From NCBI GenBank assembly GCA_963709655.1, contig CAVPXF010000059.1, positions 18,043-82,042 on the forward strand: 64,000 nt of DNA. The letters run 5' to 3'. The DNA comes from Roseiarcus sp963709655 (GTDB lineage Bacteria; Pseudomonadota; Alphaproteobacteria; Rhizobiales; Beijerinckiaceae). Shown here piece after piece: positions 1 to 9,547 of the stretch; position 1 is the first letter of the stretch, and every line of letters starts with the position of its first letter. Both the position numbers and the translations under genes were made by a program. Below the pieces are notes generated by a model, which ran no database searches, was not told the origin of the DNA, and worked only from the letters and a program-made list of their open reading frames with translations.

Positions 1-401
1 CGCCGTGGCCTGTCAATTATAAACATTGTGTTGTTGTACAACAGTCCGACAGCAATATCATGCCATTTTCGTTCAATGCCGCGGCTTTCCGCCCGTCGCT
101 AAGGCGGCTTCCAAGTTATTGATCTCTATAGGCCCGGTCGCTAAAGCGCGCTAAGTCGGCTCCGCGTCGGCCGATGCGCCGTAGCGGTCGCGCCGACGCG
201 TCCGCGCCGTCTCGCTTTGGCGGGATTGTGACCCGTTCGCGACCGCCGCAAGCTTGCGATTCCGCGTCGCCGCCTTTAGTTCGCACCCGACATGCGTTGA
301 TTTCCCAAAAATGGAACACATTTCAGCCGCGAACGGTTATGATGGTGCGGCCGCGCTGCGGCGACCCGGCCGCGACGCGTTTCGAAGCCAACGGAAGCCT
401 C
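1..401. other. Intergenic leader upstream of chvI
   Basis: No convincing gene is visible; the short open frames on both strands lack ribosome sites and recognisable content. At 32-43 there is a perfect 12-base palindrome (TGTTGTACAACA) inside an AT-richer stretch, which could be an operator, but no protein can be assigned to it. The remainder is GC-rich leader before the response regulator start at 402. Confidence 0.5.
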
Positions 402-1100
402 ATGCCCACAATCGCTCTGGTCGATGACGACCGCAACATTCTAACCTCCGTCTCGCTGTCGCTGGAAGCGGAGGGCTACCGAATCCAGACCTACACCGAC
501 GGCGCGACCGCGCTTGAGGGGCTGAAGGCGAATCCGCCCGATCTCGCGATCTTCGACATCAAGATGCCGCGCATGGACGGCATGGAGCTCCTGCGCCGTC
601 TGCGGCAAAAGTCGGACCTCCCGGTCATATTCCTGACCTCGAAAGACGAGGAGATCGACGAACTGTTCGGCCTCAAGATGGGCGCCGACGACTTCATCCG
701 CAAACCGTTTTCACAACGCCTGCTGGTCGAGCGGGTCAAGGCGATCCTACGCCGTTCAAGTCCCAAGGACGCGACCGCGCAGAAGGAGACCGAAGCCAAG
801 ATTCTTGAGCGTGGCCGTCTGAAGATGGACCCCGAGCGCCACACCTGCACTTGGGACGGCACACCGGTCACTCTGACGGTGACCGAGTTTCTGATCCTCC
901 AGGCGCTCGCCACCCGGCCGGGCGTCGTGAAGAGCCGCAACGCGCTCATGGACGCGGCCTATGACGATCAGGTCTACGTCGATGACCGGACAATTGACAG
1001 CCACATCAAGCGGCTGCGCAAGAAATTCAAAGTCGTGGAGCCGGAATTCGAGATGATCGAGACGCTGTACGGCGTCGGTTACCGGTTCAAGGAAGCCTAG
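402..1100 (+). CDS. chvI: Response regulator ChvI (OmpR/PhoB family)
   Basis: Cytoplasmic transcriptional regulator of the ChvG/ChvI envelope- and acid-stress system. The 232-residue product opens with the acidic pocket VDDDRN. It carries the phospho-acceptor Asp at about residue 52 (FDIKMPRMDG) and the conserved receiver Lys in RKPFS. It ends in an OmpR-type winged helix finishing YGVGYRF. The frame is open further upstream to 174, but the ATG at 402 gives the family length and starts exactly at the receiver domain. The sensor kinase gene follows after 17 bp, so the two are co-transcribed. In rhizobia ChvI controls envelope, exopolysaccharide and motility genes; its targets here are not visible. 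Confidence 0.93.
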   Translation: MPTIALVDDDRNILTSVSLSLEAEGYRIQTYTDGATALEGLKANPPDLAIFDIKMPRMDGMELLRRLRQKSDLPVIFLTSKDEEIDELFGLKMGADDFIRKPFSQRLLVERVKAILRRSSPKDATAQKETEAKILERGRLKMDPERHTCTWDGTPVTLTVTEFLILQALATRPGVVKSRNALMDAAYDDQVYVDDRTIDSHIKRLRKKFKVVEPEFEMIETLYGVGYRFKEA

Positions 1101-1117
1101 CCGGCTCGGGCGAGCGC

Positions 1118-2956
1118 ATGACCGCAGGCGCAGGCGGCGAACGAATTACGGCCAGCTCGTCGCAGCGTAGCTGGAGACAATGGCTGCGCGCACGGGCGCG
1201 CTTCTCCTGGCGCCTGCTGACGGCTCGGTTTTCGTCGTCGCTGACACGCCGGATTGTGGTGCTGAATCTTGGCGGCCTGGTCGTCCTGATGATCGGGTTC
1301 CTGCTGTTGAACCAGTTCCGCGCCGACATCATCGCGGCGCGCGAGCAGAGCCTCACCACCCAAGCCGATATCATCGCGGCGGCGGTCGCAGCTTCCGCCG
1401 GCGTCGACACCGACGCGATTACGATCGATCCGGATAAGCTCCTGCAACTCGCGCCTGGCCAAACCGCAGCGCCGCCGCAAAGCGAAGAGCAGAACATTCA
1501 GTTCTCCATCAATCCCGAACGCGTCGGACCTGTGCTTCACCGCCTCGTCACGCCCACGCATACGCGTGCGCGAATTTACGACAGCGACGGTCGGCTCCTG
1601 CTGGACTCGCGCTCCCTTTCGGCGCACGGTGCCGTGGTGCGCTCCGATTTACCGGATTCGGCCGAGCGCAGGGGCGTCTTCGACCGTCTCGCCGGCGTCC
1701 TTCGAAACTTCTTTGCGACGCCTTCGGAGCCCCGTCCGGACAACCCTTGGGCCGTCGATGGTAAGACGGTCCCGGAGGTCGCACAGGCGTTGCGCGGACG
1801 AACCGAAGCCGCCGCCCGCATCAACAAGGAAGGCGAGACGATTGTGTCGGTCGCCGTACCGATCCAATACATGATGGCCACGCGCGGCGTCCTCCAGCTT
1901 TCGACGCAGGGTGGCGACATCGACCGTGTGATCGCGGCGGAACGGTGGGCGATCTTCCGCTTTTTCGTCGTCCTCGCCTTGGTCATGTTCGTGCTTTCGC
2001 TGTCGCTGGCCAACACGATCGCGGAGCCGGTGCGGCGGCTCGCGACCGCAGCGGAGCGTGTGCGGCGCGGCATCCGGTCGCGTCAGCAAATCCCCGACTT
2101 CACAGCTCGCACCGACGAGATCGGGCACCTTTCACGGGCGCTGAGAGAGATGACCATGGCGCTCTATAGCCGCCTAGACGCGATCGAAACCTTTGCCGCC
2201 GACGTCGCCCACGAGCTGAAAAATCCGCTAACGTCGCTGCGCAGCGCGCTCGAGACTCTTCCTCGCGTGCAAACCGACCAGTCACGCGACCGGCTGATTG
2301 CGGTCATGCAGCACGACGTCAGGCGCCTCGATCGGCTGATCTCCGATATTTCCGACGCCTCGCGCCTGGATGCGGAGCTTGCGCGCGGCGAAGCAAGCCC
2401 CGTCGACGTCGCCGCGCTCATTAAGACGGTCGTGTCCATGGCCCAGGACTCGCCAAGGGCCAACGGAACTCGAATCGAGCTTACGCTAGAGCCGCGGCGC
2501 GGCCGCCACCCGGAATCCGCTTTCCTCGTCCTGGGGCACGATTCGCGCCTGGGGCAGGTCGTGACGAACTTGATCGACAACGCCTGCTCATTCTCAGAGC
2601 CCGGCGGCACAGTGCGTGTTTCGCTGACGCGGACCGCGACGACGTCGGACGACGAGGCGCCGAGACCGTGGGTGGTCGTTACGGTTGACGACGACGGTCC
2701 CGGTATTCCTCCACATGCGCTCGAACGCATTTTCGAGCGTTTCTACACCGATCGTCCGAATCAGGGTTTCGGACAGAATTCGGGACTGGGGCTTTCGATC
2801 TCGAGACAGATTATCGGGGCTCACGGCGGACGAATCTGGGCGACAAACCGGTCTTCCGAGACCTCGAACCTTTCCGGCTGCGACGATCGGCGGGAGCCTC
2901 TTCGTCACGGCGCCGGCGCCCGATTCGTCGTCGAACTGCCGGCCATTTCCTCATGA
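1118..2956 (+). CDS. chvG: Sensor histidine kinase ChvG
   Basis: Inner-membrane sensor kinase partner of ChvI. The 612-residue protein has a basic N-terminus and a first membrane helix near residues 45-68. A periplasmic domain of about 210 residues follows, then a second helix near 278-300, a HAMP linker, the H-box VAHELKNPLTSLRS near 365 and an HATPase domain with NLIDNACSFS and DDDGPGIPP. This architecture and the immediate chvI neighbour are typical of rhizobial ChvG/ExoS. Its stop overlaps the start of hprK by 4 bp (ATGA), which ties envelope sensing to the phosphotransferase genes downstream. In related bacteria the periplasmic repressor ExoR restrains this kinase; no exoR lies in the window. 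Confidence 0.93.
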   Translation: MTAGAGGERITASSSQRSWRQWLRARARFSWRLLTARFSSSLTRRIVVLNLGGLVVLMIGFLLLNQFRADIIAAREQSLTTQADIIAAAVAASAGVDTDAITIDPDKLLQLAPGQTAAPPQSEEQNIQFSINPERVGPVLHRLVTPTHTRARIYDSDGRLLLDSRSLSAHGAVVRSDLPDSAERRGVFDRLAGVLRNFFATPSEPRPDNPWAVDGKTVPEVAQALRGRTEAAARINKEGETIVSVAVPIQYMMATRGVLQLSTQGGDIDRVIAAERWAIFRFFVVLALVMFVLSLSLANTIAEPVRRLATAAERVRRGIRSRQQIPDFTARTDEIGHLSRALREMTMALYSRLDAIETFAADVAHELKNPLTSLRSALETLPRVQTDQSRDRLIAVMQHDVRRLDRLISDISDASRLDAELARGEASPVDVAALIKTVVSMAQDSPRANGTRIELTLEPRRGRHPESAFLVLGHDSRLGQVVTNLIDNACSFSEPGGTVRVSLTRTATTSDDEAPRPWVVVTVDDDGPGIPPHALERIFERFYTDRPNQGFGQNSGLGLSISRQIIGAHGGRIWATNRSSETSNLSGCDDRREPLRHGAGARFVVELPAISS

Positions 2957-3543
2957 GTTCCGGGGCACTCGGAAACGGGCTTCATGCGACGGCAGTCGTC
3001 TACGGCGAAAATGGAGTGGTCGTCCTTGGCGCATCGGGGGCCGGCAAAAGCGCGCTTGCGCTGGCGTTGCTCTCGCGCGCCAGGACGACCGGACAGTTTG
3101 GAGCGCTGATCGGCGACGATCGGATCTGGGTTCGCGCGATCGGGGGCAGAGTTGTCGCATCGGGCGCGCCTCACATGGCCGGGCTCATCGAACGCCGCGC
3201 CGCCGGCGTGCAGACGACGCCCAGCGAACCGGTGGCGGTGATCAGGCTCGTCGTCGAACTAAGCAACCCCAATCAAAGCTGGCCTCGCTGGCCCGCCGAA
3301 CCCGCCCAAACCCATATCGAAGGGATCGGCGTGCCGCGCCTCGCGCTTAATTCCGCCACCAGCTCCAGTGACAATGCGAATTCCGTCGTGGAAACGTTGG
3401 AGCTTGTTCGAGTCGTTAAAGGCGGCGGACGCGGAATTTCACTTGAACAATGCGCCGCAGTGCACAAAAATAGGAAGGTTGCGGCATTGCTGACGGCTTC
3501 AACAGCGCCGGAAGCCGAAGCCAGACGAGTGATGGATATTTGA
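2953..3543 (+). CDS. hprK: HPr kinase/phosphorylase, short alphaproteobacterial type
   Basis: Phosphorylates, and probably dephosphorylates, HPr on its regulatory serine. The 196-residue protein corresponds to the catalytic C-terminal half of Gram-positive HprK and lacks the N-terminal domain, as is usual in Alphaproteobacteria. The P-loop GASGAGKS lies at residues 26-33, followed by GDDRIW, the equivalent of the catalytic Asp region. It starts within the chvG stop codon and ends within the EIIA start, so translation is coupled on both sides. No PTS permease is present nearby, pointing to a regulatory phosphorelay rather than sugar uptake. Confidence 0.9.
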   Translation: MSSGALGNGLHATAVVYGENGVVVLGASGAGKSALALALLSRARTTGQFGALIGDDRIWVRAIGGRVVASGAPHMAGLIERRAAGVQTTPSEPVAVIRLVVELSNPNQSWPRWPAEPAQTHIEGIGVPRLALNSATSSSDNANSVVETLELVRVVKGGGRGISLEQCAAVHKNRKVAALLTASTAPEAEARRVMDI

Positions 3544-3944
3544 TGATCGGAATGGTCCTGGTGACCCATGGTCAGCTCGCCACTGGCTTTCGGGCAGCGC
3601 TCGAACATGTCGTGGGACCGCAGTCTCAGCTCGAGACCATCACGATTGGTCCCGACGACGACATGGAGCAGCGACGTTCCGACATCCTGAATGCAGCGGC
3701 GCGGGTGCAGGACGGCGCCGGCGTCGTCATCCTTACAGACATGTTCGGTGGGACACCGTCCAACCTCGCGATTTCCGTTATGGACGGCGGTCGGATTGAA
3801 GTGATCTGCGGCGTCAATCTCCCCATGCTGATCAAACTCGCGACGATGCGCGACGCGACCAATCTCGACCACGCGGTCGTCGAGGCGCGCGAGGCGGGGC
3901 GGAAGTACATCACCGTCGCGAGCAAGGTTCTTGCCGGAAAATGA
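3543..3944 (+). CDS. manX: PTS EIIA component, mannose family
   Basis: Small cytoplasmic phosphocarrier (133 residues) of the EIIA-Man fold. The phospho-accepting His is residue 9 in LVTHGQLA, and DMFGGTPSN is the family's second conserved motif. I chose the ATG at 3543 overlapping the hprK stop rather than the TTG one codon earlier. It overlaps the HPr gene by 4 bp. Because no EIIB, EIIC or EIID is encoded here, this is probably the regulatory, sugar-independent EIIA that rhizobia keep next to hprK and HPr. Confidence 0.9.
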   Translation: MIGMVLVTHGQLATGFRAALEHVVGPQSQLETITIGPDDDMEQRRSDILNAAARVQDGAGVVILTDMFGGTPSNLAISVMDGGRIEVICGVNLPMLIKLATMRDATNLDHAVVEAREAGRKYITVASKVLAGK

Positions 3945-4264
3945 CCGACCTCGGTTCCGAAGACTGCGGCGAGACGGCCCCCGGATATCAGCCCGACCTC
4001 TCGCGGGAGATACAAATCGTCAACCGCAAGGGTCTGCACGCGCGGGCGACTGCGAAATTCGTACAGTGCGTCGACCGGTTCAACGCCGACGTCAAGGTGA
4101 CCCGCTGTGGCGAGACTGTTGGCGGCGATTCGATCATGGGCATACTGACGCTGGGCGCCGGCCTCGGATCGACGATCACGGTTTCCGCGACCGGGTTAGA
4201 GGCGAAAGCGGCCCTTGACGCCCTTGAGGAACTGATCGCCAATCGTTTCGGCGAGGACGAATAA
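3941..4264 (+). CDS. ptsH: Phosphocarrier protein HPr
   Basis: Central phosphocarrier of the phosphotransferase chain. The 107-residue protein has a 20-residue N-terminal extension before the HPr fold. The EI-dependent phosphorylation site is His33 in KGLHARAT, and the HprK target serine is Ser64 in GGDSIMGIL. Keeping both sites alongside a neighbouring hprK implies dual control of HPr. It is the last gene of the chvI-chvG-hprK-EIIA-HPr run and converges on lptB 13 bp later. Confidence 0.92.
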   Translation: MTDLGSEDCGETAPGYQPDLSREIQIVNRKGLHARATAKFVQCVDRFNADVKVTRCGETVGGDSIMGILTLGAGLGSTITVSATGLEAKAALDALEELIANRFGEDE

Positions 4265-4277
4265 TCCGTCCCCTGCA

Positions 4278-5111
4278 TCACATGCGAAAGTCCTCGCCGA
4301 GATAAAAACGGCGAACGTCGGGGTGGCCAATAATCGCATCAGGCGGACCCTCCGTCAGCACGTGCCCACTATGGATGATATAGGCGCGGTCGATCAGCCC
4401 AAGCGTCTCGCGGACATTGTGATCCGTGATCAGGACCCCAATGCCGCGGCCTTTCAAGTGGCGCACCAAGTCCTGAATGTCGCCGACCGCAATTGGATCG
4501 ATGCCGGCGAACGGCTCGTCGAGCAGCATAAACGAAGGTTTTCCGGCTAGCGCGCGGGCGATCTCGCAGCGCCGTCGCTCGCCGCCTGAAAGCGCAATCG
4601 ACGGAGTTTTTCTCAACCGCGCGATGTCGAACTCGTCGAGGAGAGATTCCAGGACTTCCTCGCGCGCCGCTCGATCGAACTCGTTGACCTCAAGCACGGC
4701 GCGAATGTTATCTTCAACATTTAAGCCACGGAAAATCGACGCCTCCTGAGGCAGATAACCAATACCGAGTCGCGCGCGCTGAAACATCGGCAACGCGGTG
4801 ACGTCGTGGGCGTCGAGTTCGATCGTCCCTTTATCCGGCCGGACCAAGCCCATGATCATGTAGAAGACGGTCGTCTTTCCCGCGCCGTTCGGTCCGAGCA
4901 ACCCGACGGCCTCGCCCCGGCGCACGGATATGCTGACGTCCTGGACAACCATTCGGCCTCGATAGCCCTTGCCGAGATGATGGACCGCGAGCAGCCCCTG
5001 TTCGCGGGCCGCGTCCCATTCGGCACGGTCCGACTCCGATACCCGTGGCGCAGATCCGAGCTCCCGGGATCGACGCGTGGAACCAGTTCTGCGCAAGACT
5101 TCATCTGTCAC
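4278..5111 (-). CDS. lptB: LPS export ABC transporter ATPase LptB
   Basis: Cytoplasmic ATPase that powers lipopolysaccharide extraction from the inner membrane with LptF and LptG. In the 277 residues the Walker A GPNGAGKT lies at 73-80, the signature LSGGERRR at 174-181 and Walker B FMLLDEP at 194-200. The His switch is in ITDHN. A charged N-terminal extension of about 40 residues precedes the conserved start of the family (LAVHHLGKGYRGR), so an internal start cannot be excluded. It lies downstream of lptC and lptA on the same strand, the standard order. Confidence 0.92.
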   Translation of the reverse strand: MTDEVLRRTGSTRRSRELGSAPRVSESDRAEWDAAREQGLLAVHHLGKGYRGRMVVQDVSISVRRGEAVGLLGPNGAGKTTVFYMIMGLVRPDKGTIELDAHDVTALPMFQRARLGIGYLPQEASIFRGLNVEDNIRAVLEVNEFDRAAREEVLESLLDEFDIARLRKTPSIALSGGERRRCEIARALAGKPSFMLLDEPFAGIDPIAVGDIQDLVRHLKGRGIGVLITDHNVRETLGLIDRAYIIHSGHVLTEGPPDAIIGHPDVRRFYLGEDFRM

Positions 5112-5168
5112 GGAGCGCTCTCACATGGATTTCAAGGATAACTTAACCCTCTTCGGCATGCGCCGCTC

Positions 5169-5818
5169 CTACTTGGGTTTCGCCTGACCAGCCTCATTGT
5201 TCGGTGTGAACTGCCCGTGGACGCGCCCGGGCCTGCCATTATTATCGATCGTGGCTTGGCCGGACTTCAGATCGTAGGTCAACTTGTCGCCCTTCGTGAC
5301 GTTCTGGCCGTCGCTCATGGTGACATGGCCGATCAGATAAACTTTGTCTTGCACCTTGTCGTAGATTCCGTTGTCGCCGGTCGCAACCTGCGTCTTGGAG
5401 ATAACCGTGACCGGTCCGGTCGCTTCGAGCCGCTTGATGCCCGAGTCCTGCGACGGCTGCTGGGCGCCCCGGCCGGCGCAGCCGACCCCGGAGCGCTCCC
5501 CGCCGGCGCGCCTCCGCCAGGCGCCGGAGAGCGATCGAGATAGACTGTCATCACAGAGCAGGTCATTTTCGTATCGCCCTGAACGACAACGACGTTTCCC
5601 GAATAGATGGCCTTCTGCTCCTTATCGAAGTAGACGAGCTTGTCGGCGTCGATGGAAATGGGCTCCTTCGAATTCGTTCCCGGCAAAATTTGGATCGGGC
5701 TCGACGATTGCGCCGGCTTGCTGGCCGCCGTCGGCGCCGCCTCCGCGCTAACCGCAGCAAGAACCAACGCAAGCGCCGCGCACCGCATTCCAAACCAGAC
5801 AGCGCTGAGACTGTTCAT
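5169..5818 (-). CDS. lptA: LPS transport periplasmic protein LptA (frame interrupted)
   Basis: Periplasmic bridge protein carrying LPS between LptC and LptD. The N-terminal half starts with a signal peptide (residues 1 to about 27) and continues with PISIDADKLVYFDKEQKAIY, a typical LptA jellyroll opening, up to about 5500. The C-terminal half (IKRLEATGPVTVI, then DKVYLIGHVTMSDGQN) is in another frame and ends at 5169. One missing base in the G/C-rich stretch around 5440-5500, within a Gly/Pro/Ala linker, would restore about 216 residues. The start overlaps lptC by 4 bp. Since LptA is normally required for outer-membrane assembly, I favour a sequencing error over true inactivation. Confidence 0.82.
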
Positions 5819-6591
5819 TGAGTTGTCCTCTTGGTCTGAGCCCCGACGGGCGCGTCGGCCTGCGGCGAGACGGTCGTCCTGACTCTTCCTTCGAAGATCA
5901 GTTCCTGCCCGTTGTTCTGCGCCGTTGCACGATCGGCGGTCACGGAAGTATCCTCGCCGATGTGAACCACGACCGGCTCGTCACTTCGATAAACACCTGT
6001 CTTGAAATCGATATCGACGCTTCGCAGCATCACGTCAAAGCGCGCATTGGCGATATGCACATTTCCGGTCAGCTTCATGCGCTCCGCGAGACTGTCATAG
6101 ACACCAGCGTCGGCGGTGAGGCGCGTCGTCTGGCCGCCCGTCATCCCCATGTCGCCAACGAGGTTCTGGAGTTCCGCCACGGTCGGATGCTTCATATCCT
6201 GAAGAGCCCGCTCGGCGGTGAGGACATAAGGCGCCCCGTCGCTGCGAAACCCAGCCAGTCTTGGTTTGGACATCGCGATCTTGTTTCCGTCTACCGACAG
6301 CTTCGAGAAGCTAAGCGACGTCGCCATTCGCCCGAACGGATTGAAAAAAACGATAGCAATCACCGTCGCCACCGCGCCAATGACGCTGATCAGGATCGCG
6401 CCCCGCAACAGCCGGACTCGCGCGGAACGTCGTTTTGCGGCGGCGAACAGTCGTTCGCGGTCGAGCGGCAGCGGAACCGCCGCGCGTTGCGTCCTCCTGC
6501 GCGCGTCGAGGTGCGCAGCGCGCTCCCCGCTGCCGGCGGCCGCCGCCATCGCCTTGCCTTCGAGCCTGGTATCGTTCGATTTGCCTAGCAC
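5815..6591 (-). CDS. lptC: LPS export membrane protein LptC
   Basis: Bitopic inner-membrane protein that receives LPS from the LptBFG extractor and passes it to LptA. The 258-residue protein has a long basic cytoplasmic N-terminus and one membrane helix at about residues 58-82. A periplasmic LptC domain follows with the characteristic KPRLAGFRSDGAPYVLTA and ADAGVYDS segments. An alternative start is the Met at residue 15. The ATGA overlap with lptA indicates coupled translation. Confidence 0.88.
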   Translation of the reverse strand: MLGKSNDTRLEGKAMAAAAGSGERAAHLDARRRTQRAAVPLPLDRERLFAAAKRRSARVRLLRGAILISVIGAVATVIAIVFFNPFGRMATSLSFSKLSVDGNKIAMSKPRLAGFRSDGAPYVLTAERALQDMKHPTVAELQNLVGDMGMTGGQTTRLTADAGVYDSLAERMKLTGNVHIANARFDVMLRSVDIDFKTGVYRSDEPVVVHIGEDTSVTADRATAQNNGQELIFEGRVRTTVSPQADAPVGAQTKRTTQ

Positions 6592-6703
6592 AGGAAGCGG
6601 AAGAAAACGAACTCGGTGGCGAAGTTAGGGCCGACGGCGTCCGAACGCGAGCAAACGTTTCTGGCTCGGGCTTGGCGTACCGCAGCAATCGCAACGCTCA
6701 ACT

Positions 6704-9547
6704 CTACTGAGCGGCCTGCACGATCGGGAAGCAGATCTCGACCAGCGTGCCGTGGTCGCGGCGGCTCTTGATCGAGAATTCGGCTTTGTTAGCCTCGATG
6801 AGCGCTTTGGTCAGCGGCAGGCCGAGACCGACCCCGCCCTTGTGACGTCGCCCGGCGACTTGGCCGAAGGGCTCGAGTGCGACGCCGACCTCGCTCTCGT
6901 TCATCCCGACGCCGGTGTCGCGCACCCGGATGACCGCTTGGCCCGCAGCGTCGATCGCGGTCGAAAGGATCACTTGTCCGCCCGGCTCGTTGAATTTCAC
7001 CGCGTTGGACATGAGGTTCAGCATGATCTGCCTGAGCGAGCGCTCGTCGACCATCACGCGCGGCAGGCGATCAAACAGCGATACGCGCATAATGACGCGC
7101 TCCCGAGCAGCCTGCGGCTGCATCAGAGAAACACACTCCCGAATCAGGTTATTGACGTCCACAGGCGCGAAGGCGAGTTCAAGCTTGCCCGATTCAATCT
7201 TGCTGATGTCAAGCAGGTCGTCGGCGAGACTGATCACGTGCCGGCCCGAGGCGTGAATATCCTTAAGGTAATCGCGATAGCGGTCATTGCCGACCGGTCC
7301 GAACCGTTCCTCCATCATCACTTCGGCGAAGCCGAGGATCGCGTGAAGCGGCGTCCGGATCTCGTGACTGACATGAGCCAGGAATTCCGTTTTCGCGGAG
7401 CTCGCCGCGATCGCAGCGTCACGCGCCGTCGCCAGCCGGCCCTCTGCCTCGCGCTCCCGCCGGATGTCCCGGAAAAGCGCGCAATACCGTCTCGCGGCCG
7501 TCGGCCCGATCGGCGCAAGCGTCAGCGCCAGGGCGAGCGCCGTCCCATTGCGCTCGCGGCCGACGACGGGGATCGGCTGCTCAGACGGAGGCCCGTCCGC
7601 GAGCCGAGCAAGGCCATCAAGCCTGGCAGCCGCCGCCGGGTGACTTCCCGGCGCCAGCAGCATCAGCACGCTCTCGCCAGCGACCTCCTCCTTGCGGTAA
7701 CCGAACAACCGTTCGGCCGACGCGCCGAACGACTGGATGCGGCCGGCCGTGTCGACAATGACGGCGCCGTCGGTCGCGAGGTCGAGCATCTCCAGGAGAT
7801 CGCTTCCGTCGCCAGCGGCGCAAGCTTCGCCTTCGGCCTCGCGCCGCCGGTCTGTGGAACGCAGGACGTTGGTCGGACGCAGCATGATCAGGGTCGCCGG
7901 CGAGCCATCCCATAAAATCGTCTGCGCTCGGCCCTCAACGGCCAATGCTTGGCCGTCGACCGTGTAAACAGAGACGGCGTCATCATCGGTGTCCGACATT
8001 GCCGGTCGGACATCGCCAAGGAACATCGCCGACAGCCCATTGGCCGAGTCGAAATGCTCGCGATCGCGATACCCAAGGAGCGCGAGCAGCGTCAGATTTA
8101 CGTAAAGCGCGCGCGCTTCGTCGGCAACGAGCACGCCCACCGGAACGTGGTCAAGCAGCGTCTGGGCGTTTCGCAGGGTCGGCCCAGCGATCGAGTTCAC
8201 CGCAGGCGCTGGGCTTTGGTCTGCGCTCGGCGGCGGGACGGACTCTCTAAATTCCGCTCGCGGGCGCTCGCGCTCCTCCGCCGGCCCATCGGCGGCGGCC
8301 GCGGTCGCCTCCTGACGAGGAACCGGTGCGCGACCAACAAGCGTGCGGGCGATCTCGCGGAACGCCTCGCGTTCAGCCTTGCTGAGTTCGATGCTTCCGT
8401 CGCCAGTCTCCCCAGCCTCCTGCGGGCTCGAGACGTCGAAAGCGCCCGGACGAATGGGGACGATTTTTGAAGCCGCGGGCAGCGCCGACTGACCGTGCCG
8501 CAAGACGTAAATCTCGGCGGACCGTGTTTCGCCGAATAGCGCGTCCGACGGCGGACTGCGTTCCAAGGCGGGCCGAGACGCCGGCTTGTCGGCTTTGTCG
8601 CGTTCCGACGGCGTCGCGGAGGCTCCACTCGGGGGGCCCGTCGGTCCGGGCGCGGGGCCCGACTCGACTGTCGCCGCCTTGTCGTTTGATTCTGCTTTCG
8701 CGCGCGCGCCCAAAGCGTTCGGCGCCGAAACTAGCATTCGAACGTCGACCGTCGCGCCGATCACGCCGAACCCTCGGAAGCCCTGGTATTCGTGGCCGTT
8801 GTCGAAAATCGGCGCGCCCGAGAATGTAATAGGACGAGCCCCGATGCCGTCGCCGACGCTCCAAAGCAGCGTCAGGCCAGAGAACGTTTGCCGCTTTTCC
8901 ATGGCCGTCGCGAGCGCAGGTCCGTTTTCGACGCCGGCGCGAAGCCGCACACCCTCAATTGTTTCGCCCGATTTCGGCGCATGATCGCCCAACGCCGCGG
9001 CAAGCAAGGGGTCTGGATCGCCGAAGCGTCCCTCCTTGTCGACATGCCAGAGAAAGCGCGACCGCCGAGGCGCCTCAATGTCCGGCGCAGGGACCTCATT
9101 GCGCCGGGCGCCATCGGTTTCGGTCGCGCCGGTGGGATCTCCTGGCCTGTAACCGGCGTCGTCCGCCGCGAGCACGAGAAAAGCTGCGCCGCCTGGACCG
9201 ACGATCCGGACGCAACGCGTATTGACACTTGACGGGCGAGAGCCCTGAAGCCGGCGGATGCGCTCGAGTTGCGGGGGTTTGGCGATCCCCAACGTGGCCG
9301 CCAGGCGACGCAAGCGGCGCGCGCCAGGCCCGGCTCCGGACAGGAACAGTCTCTGAAACTCAGCCTGATCCCTCGCTCCGACGAGCGTGAGTCCGAAAGG
9401 CGTGACCGCGACGGCTCGTCCTGCCGCGTCGATGATCGCAATCGTCGAGCCTACGCCGGCCATGCGCGCCGCCGCGGCGAACAGGGCGACCGCGACCTCC
9501 TGGGCCAGCGCGATGTCTGCAGAGTCTTTCGAGGGCGGAAGAACCAA
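6704..9547 (-). CDS. PAS-domain sensor histidine kinase, PdhS/PleC/DivJ-like
   Basis: Large (about 947-residue) predicted soluble kinase without obvious membrane helices. The N-terminal half is a poorly conserved, charged sensory region. A PAS domain follows (TDGAVIVDTAGRIQSFGASA), then the H-box VSHEIRTPLHAILGF at about residue 725 and the HATPase motifs NLMSNAVKFNEPGG and GVGLGLPL. The H-box region, with ERFGPVGNDRYRDYL after it, resembles the PdhS/PleC/DivJ cell-cycle kinases acting on DivK. The given start is a TTG; coding-like sequence continues upstream to an ATT at 9589 preceded by GGAGG at ideal spacing (see findings). It follows lptC on the same strand with the phasin genes divergent behind it. 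Confidence 0.8.
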   Translation of the reverse strand: MVLPPSKDSADIALAQEVAVALFAAAARMAGVGSTIAIIDAAGRAVAVTPFGLTLVGARDQAEFQRLFLSGAGPGARRLRRLAATLGIAKPPQLERIRRLQGSRPSSVNTRCVRIVGPGGAAFLVLAADDAGYRPGDPTGATETDGARRNEVPAPDIEAPRRSRFLWHVDKEGRFGDPDPLLAAALGDHAPKSGETIEGVRLRAGVENGPALATAMEKRQTFSGLTLLWSVGDGIGARPITFSGAPIFDNGHEYQGFRGFGVIGATVDVRMLVSAPNALGARAKAESNDKAATVESGPAPGPTGPPSGASATPSERDKADKPASRPALERSPPSDALFGETRSAEIYVLRHGQSALPAASKIVPIRPGAFDVSSPQEAGETGDGSIELSKAEREAFREIARTLVGRAPVPRQEATAAAADGPAEERERPRAEFRESVPPPSADQSPAPAVNSIAGPTLRNAQTLLDHVPVGVLVADEARALYVNLTLLALLGYRDREHFDSANGLSAMFLGDVRPAMSDTDDDAVSVYTVDGQALAVEGRAQTILWDGSPATLIMLRPTNVLRSTDRRREAEGEACAAGDGSDLLEMLDLATDGAVIVDTAGRIQSFGASAERLFGYRKEEVAGESVLMLLAPGSHPAAAARLDGLARLADGPPSEQPIPVVGRERNGTALALALTLAPIGPTAARRYCALFRDIRREREAEGRLATARDAAIAASSAKTEFLAHVSHEIRTPLHAILGFAEVMMEERFGPVGNDRYRDYLKDIHASGRHVISLADDLLDISKIESGKLELAFAPVDVNNLIRECVSLMQPQAARERVIMRVSLFDRLPRVMVDERSLRQIMLNLMSNAVKFNEPGGQVILSTAIDAAGQAVIRVRDTGVGMNESEVGVALEPFGQVAGRRHKGGVGLGLPLTKALIEANKAEFSIKSRRDHGTLVEICFPIVQAAQ

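Noticed and set aside
116..319. Small open frames upstream of chvI
   Set aside because: Arg/Ala-rich composition, opposing frames equally open, no ribosome sites.
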